From Bacteroidota bacterium (lineage in GTDB: Bacteria; Bacteroidota; Bacteroidia; SpSt-205; S141-50), in assembly GCA_015490695.1 (NCBI GenBank), contig WFXK01000171.1, positions 1 through 7,558 on the forward strand: a DNA stretch of 7,558 nt, written 5' to 3'. The position numbers were made by a program, and so were the translations under genes. The notes beneath the pieces were generated by a model. That model did not search any database. It was not told the DNA's origin and saw nothing but the letters and a program-made list of their open reading frames with translations. Below are positions 5,962 to 7,558 of the stretch, in pieces (position 1 is the stretch's first letter; every line of letters starts with the position of its first letter).

Positions 5962-5969
5962 CTGGCGCT

Positions 5970-6320
5970 ATGGGAAAAATATCCTTTGAACGCGTTATCA
6001 CCCACTTTGAAAATGAACGCGATTGTATATTGTTAATGGATAGAGAAGGGAAAGAATATGGTGACTACTTTCAAACCGATTATTGTATTTTGAAAACCCC
6101 TGATGGGAAGCGCTATAAAGTAGAAGTTGCTGACTTTTACTATAAAAATCGCTTTGTTAAAGGGTTGAATTGCCGAACAACAGAAGATGAAACGCAAACC
6201 TTCACTTTTGAACAAAGCGCCAATCCAGGGCACTGGGTTCGCTTAACGTTTGACCCCGATGCCCCTTTAGAAGATAATGCTATGGTAGTAGATGCAGAAG
6301 TCTTCGTAAAAACAGCATAG
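5970..6320 (+). CDS. Unrecognised small acidic protein, first gene of the oxidase subunit III operon
   Basis: I do not recognise this 116-aa protein. It has no signal peptide and no membrane segment, so it is probably cytosolic. It is rich in Asp and Glu and in aromatic residues, with alternating patterns (CILLMDREGKEYG; CILKTPDGKRYKVEVADFYY; WVRLTFDPDAP; AMVVDAEVFVKT) suggesting a small all-beta fold. It contains three cysteines (Cys19, Cys38, Cys67) that do not form a CxxC metal site. Its stop is only 5 bp before the first subunit III gene, so the genes are very likely cotranscribed. In other Bacteroidota this position is often held by a heme biosynthesis or assembly gene, but nothing here shows such a role. 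An in-frame TTG at 5940 would add ten residues (MKIFYKFAGA); ATG 5970 is preferred because the TTG abuts the terminator T-run and lies upstream of a -7-like box. Confidence 0.75.
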   Translation: MGKISFERVITHFENERDCILLMDREGKEYGDYFQTDYCILKTPDGKRYKVEVADFYYKNRFVKGLNCRTTEDETQTFTFEQSANPGHWVRLTFDPDAPLEDNAMVVDAEVFVKTA

Positions 6321-6325
6321 CGCCT

Positions 6326-6910
6326 ATGGAAATCATGGCTGTAAAAGATATAGAACAAGAAAAACGACAAGACTTAGCCAAACGAATGTTCATGTGGCTT
6401 TTTATCCTCGCCATGTTTATGGTGTTTGCAGGATTAACCAGCGCCTACTTGGTCAAAAAACACGAAAGCAGTAAATGGCTTTCCTTCTCTCTGCCAAACA
6501 TTTTTACTTATAACACAATTATTTTACTGCTAAGTAGTCTTACGATTCACTACGCCTATAAAAGCGCGAAAAAGAAACGATACCAAGGAGTAATTTTGGG
6601 ATTATGGTTGACTACAGTCTTAGGAGTTGTTTTTTTAACAGGTCAATTCTTAGGATGGCAAGCCTTAATAAAAGAAAGAATTTATTTAGTAGGCAATGTA
6701 GCAGGTTCTTTTATTTATGTGCTAAGTGGCTTGCATGCCTTACACTTGGTTGCAGGTGTGATAGTGGTATTTGTTTTTGCTATAAGGGCGTTGTTGCAGC
6801 GGCTTTCTATTGAAAAGCCGTTAACTTTAGAATTAGTTGCTACTTTCTGGCACGCTTTAGATTTTCTATGGCTGTATTTATTCGTATTTTTACAGATAAA
6901 TAGTCATTGA
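6326..6910 (+). CDS. Cytochrome c oxidase subunit III family protein (first copy, five-helix form)
   Basis: This 194-aa integral membrane protein belongs to the heme-copper oxidase subunit III (CtaE/CyoC) family, which packs against subunit I of the terminal oxidase in the cytoplasmic membrane and supports its stability and proton uptake. Five hydrophobic segments are visible at about 21-43, 60-78, 87-113, 124-155 and 169-190, as in the short bacterial form lacking the first two helices of mitochondrial subunit III. Family signatures are SGLHALHLVAG (134-144) and the terminal FWHALDFLWLYLFVFL (174-189). The N-terminus (about 20 residues) is charged and cytoplasmic. ATG 6335 (MAVKDIEQ) is an alternative start nine bases on. 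It is followed after 1 bp by a second subunit III gene, an arrangement common in Bacteroidota, so the two probably both enter one oxidase. It lacks the more canonical HGxH and WHFVD motifs of the second copy. Confidence 0.88.
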   Translation: MEIMAVKDIEQEKRQDLAKRMFMWLFILAMFMVFAGLTSAYLVKKHESSKWLSFSLPNIFTYNTIILLLSSLTIHYAYKSAKKKRYQGVILGLWLTTVLGVVFLTGQFLGWQALIKERIYLVGNVAGSFIYVLSGLHALHLVAGVIVVFVFAIRALLQRLSIEKPLTLELVATFWHALDFLWLYLFVFLQINSH

Positions 6911-6911
6911 C

Positions 6912-7558
6912 ATGGCAGGTGTTGTGTCTATTCATGGGGTAACGGACGAAGGGGCGTCCCGCTCGCCTTTTAAGGTCGGCTACGGAAAACTAATGATGTG
7001 GTTTTTCCTCCTTTCTGATGCTTTAACCTTTTCAGGTTTGCTCATCTCTTATGGCTTAACCCGAATCAGCCAAACCCATTGGCCCAACCCAGAAAAAGTC
7101 TTTTCCGCATTCCCCTTTATTGAAGGCGAAGCACCCTTAGTATTCGTCGGACTCATGACCTTTATCCTTATCGTCAGTAGCGTCACAATGGTCTTAGCCG
7201 TGGAAGCAGGACATAGAAAAGATAAAAAAGGAGCCGCTTTATTTTTACTATTGACTATCTTAGGCGGACTCACTTTTTTGAGTTGCCAAGCATGGGAGTG
7301 GACACACTTAATTACCCACGGTGTGACCATCAGCGGCAATCCATGGAACCAACCCCTTTTTGGACAATACTTCTTCCTCATCACAGGCTTTCACGGAAGC
7401 CACGTTCTCAGTGGTGTCATCATTAACCTCATTGTGCTCATTAACGTCTTAAAAGGAACCTACGAACGAAGAGGACACTATGAAATGGTAGAAAAAGTCG
7501 GACTCTATTGGCACTTCGTAGACCTCGTATGGGTTTTCGTCTTTACTTTCTTCTATCT
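6912..7558 (+). CDS. Cytochrome c oxidase subunit III (second copy, truncated by window edge)
   Basis: The frame begins at ATG 6912, 1 bp after the stop of the preceding subunit III gene, and is still open after 215 codons. Membrane segments lie at about 27-50, 76-97, 106-127, 152-178 and 196-215. The family motifs are strong: MMWFFLLSDALTFSGLL (28-44), AWEWTHL (127-133), FHGSHVLSG (160-168) and GLYWHFVDLVWVFVFTFFY (197-215). The last is normally the C-terminal helix, so only a short tail is probably missing. Compared with the first copy it has a larger insertion after helix 1 (about 51-75) and closer agreement with classical subunit III. The role is structural support of subunit I of an aa3-type or related oxidase in aerobic respiration; subunits I and II are not in the window. 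Further oxidase genes (subunit IV, SCO-type assembly factor) would be expected downstream by analogy with other Bacteroidota, which is inference. Confidence 0.92.
   Translation, partial: MAGVVSIHGVTDEGASRSPFKVGYGKLMMWFFLLSDALTFSGLLISYGLTRISQTHWPNPEKVFSAFPFIEGEAPLVFVGLMTFILIVSSVTMVLAVEAGHRKDKKGAALFLLLTILGGLTFLSCQAWEWTHLITHGVTISGNPWNQPLFGQYFFLITGFHGSHVLSGVIINLIVLINVLKGTYERRGHYEMVEKVGLYWHFVDLVWVFVFTFFY

Larger units (their letters stand above)
5672..5969. other. Divergent intergenic region between rpiB and the oxidase operon
   Basis: This stretch of about 300 bp contains no convincing gene; the only short frames are of a few codons. Its left end holds the rpiB promoter and its right third holds the plus-strand promoter, palindrome, terminator and second -7 box listed separately. 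Between about 5706 and 5847 I see only AT-rich DNA with a minor inverted repeat (ATTCG-CAA-CGAAT near 5724-5736). No tRNA-like or known riboswitch structure was recognised. Confidence 0.6.

Noticed and set aside
5940..5969. TTG start for the 116-aa protein, adding ten residues
   Set aside because: TTG directly follows the terminator T-run and lacks any ribosome-binding signal; ATG 5970 is closer to the pattern of the other genes. It cannot be fully excluded.
6140..6370. Minus-strand open frames across the 116-aa protein gene
   Set aside because: They are antisense to a plus-strand frame that is tightly spaced with the oxidase genes; no supporting promoter.
7049..7384. Open frame of 111 codons on the minus strand
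   Set aside because: It is antisense to the second subunit III gene, whose motifs are unmistakable; no promoter or family features.

Overview
The window reads as an aerobic member of the Bacteroidota. Four promoters fit the Bacteroidota consensus (TTTG or TTG, 19-20 nt spacer, TAnnTTTG), no start has an obvious Shine-Dalgarno sequence, and the gene content fits the phylum: a PorE-like TPR/PD40/OmpA protein, a DUF5777-type outer-membrane barrel, and tandem cytochrome oxidase subunit III genes. The DNA is AT-rich. No rRNA, tRNA, CRISPR array, insertion sequence or prophage gene was seen.

Left part (1-1905). A truncated minus-strand gene (1-400) encodes an exported TPR protein closely related to the N-terminus of the large protein at 3306-5240. 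A 137-bp intergenic region with two back-to-back promoters separates it from a plus-strand SAM-dependent DNA methyltransferase (538-1905). No restriction partner is visible.

Middle part (1944-5705). A promoter lying almost on the start codon drives a small lipoprotein with two CxxCH heme sites (1981-2421). A DUF5777-type beta-barrel follows 18 bp downstream (2440-3303). Facing it, with only 2 bp between the stop codons, is the end of a minus-strand operon. That operon is rpiB (5231-5668), whose 3' end overlaps the start of a PorE-like peptidoglycan-binding protein (3306-5240) by 10 nt. The rpiB promoter also sits directly on its start codon.

Right part (5672-7558). A regulatory region of about 300 bp holds a plus-strand promoter with a palindrome in its spacer, and about 30 nt after the predicted transcription start a strong intrinsic terminator, followed by a second -7-like element. 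It leads into an operon of an unrecognised 116-aa acidic protein (5970-6320) and two consecutive cytochrome c oxidase subunit III genes (6326-6910, and 6912 to the window end, truncated). The promoter-terminator-gene order suggests attenuation of the oxidase operon or a short RNA of about 55 nt.

The most notable points are the near-leaderless promoters, the terminator inside the oxidase leader, the unknown protein cotranscribed with subunit III, the heme lipoprotein/barrel pair and the PorE-like paralogues. No clearly new multi-gene system can be demonstrated from this window alone.
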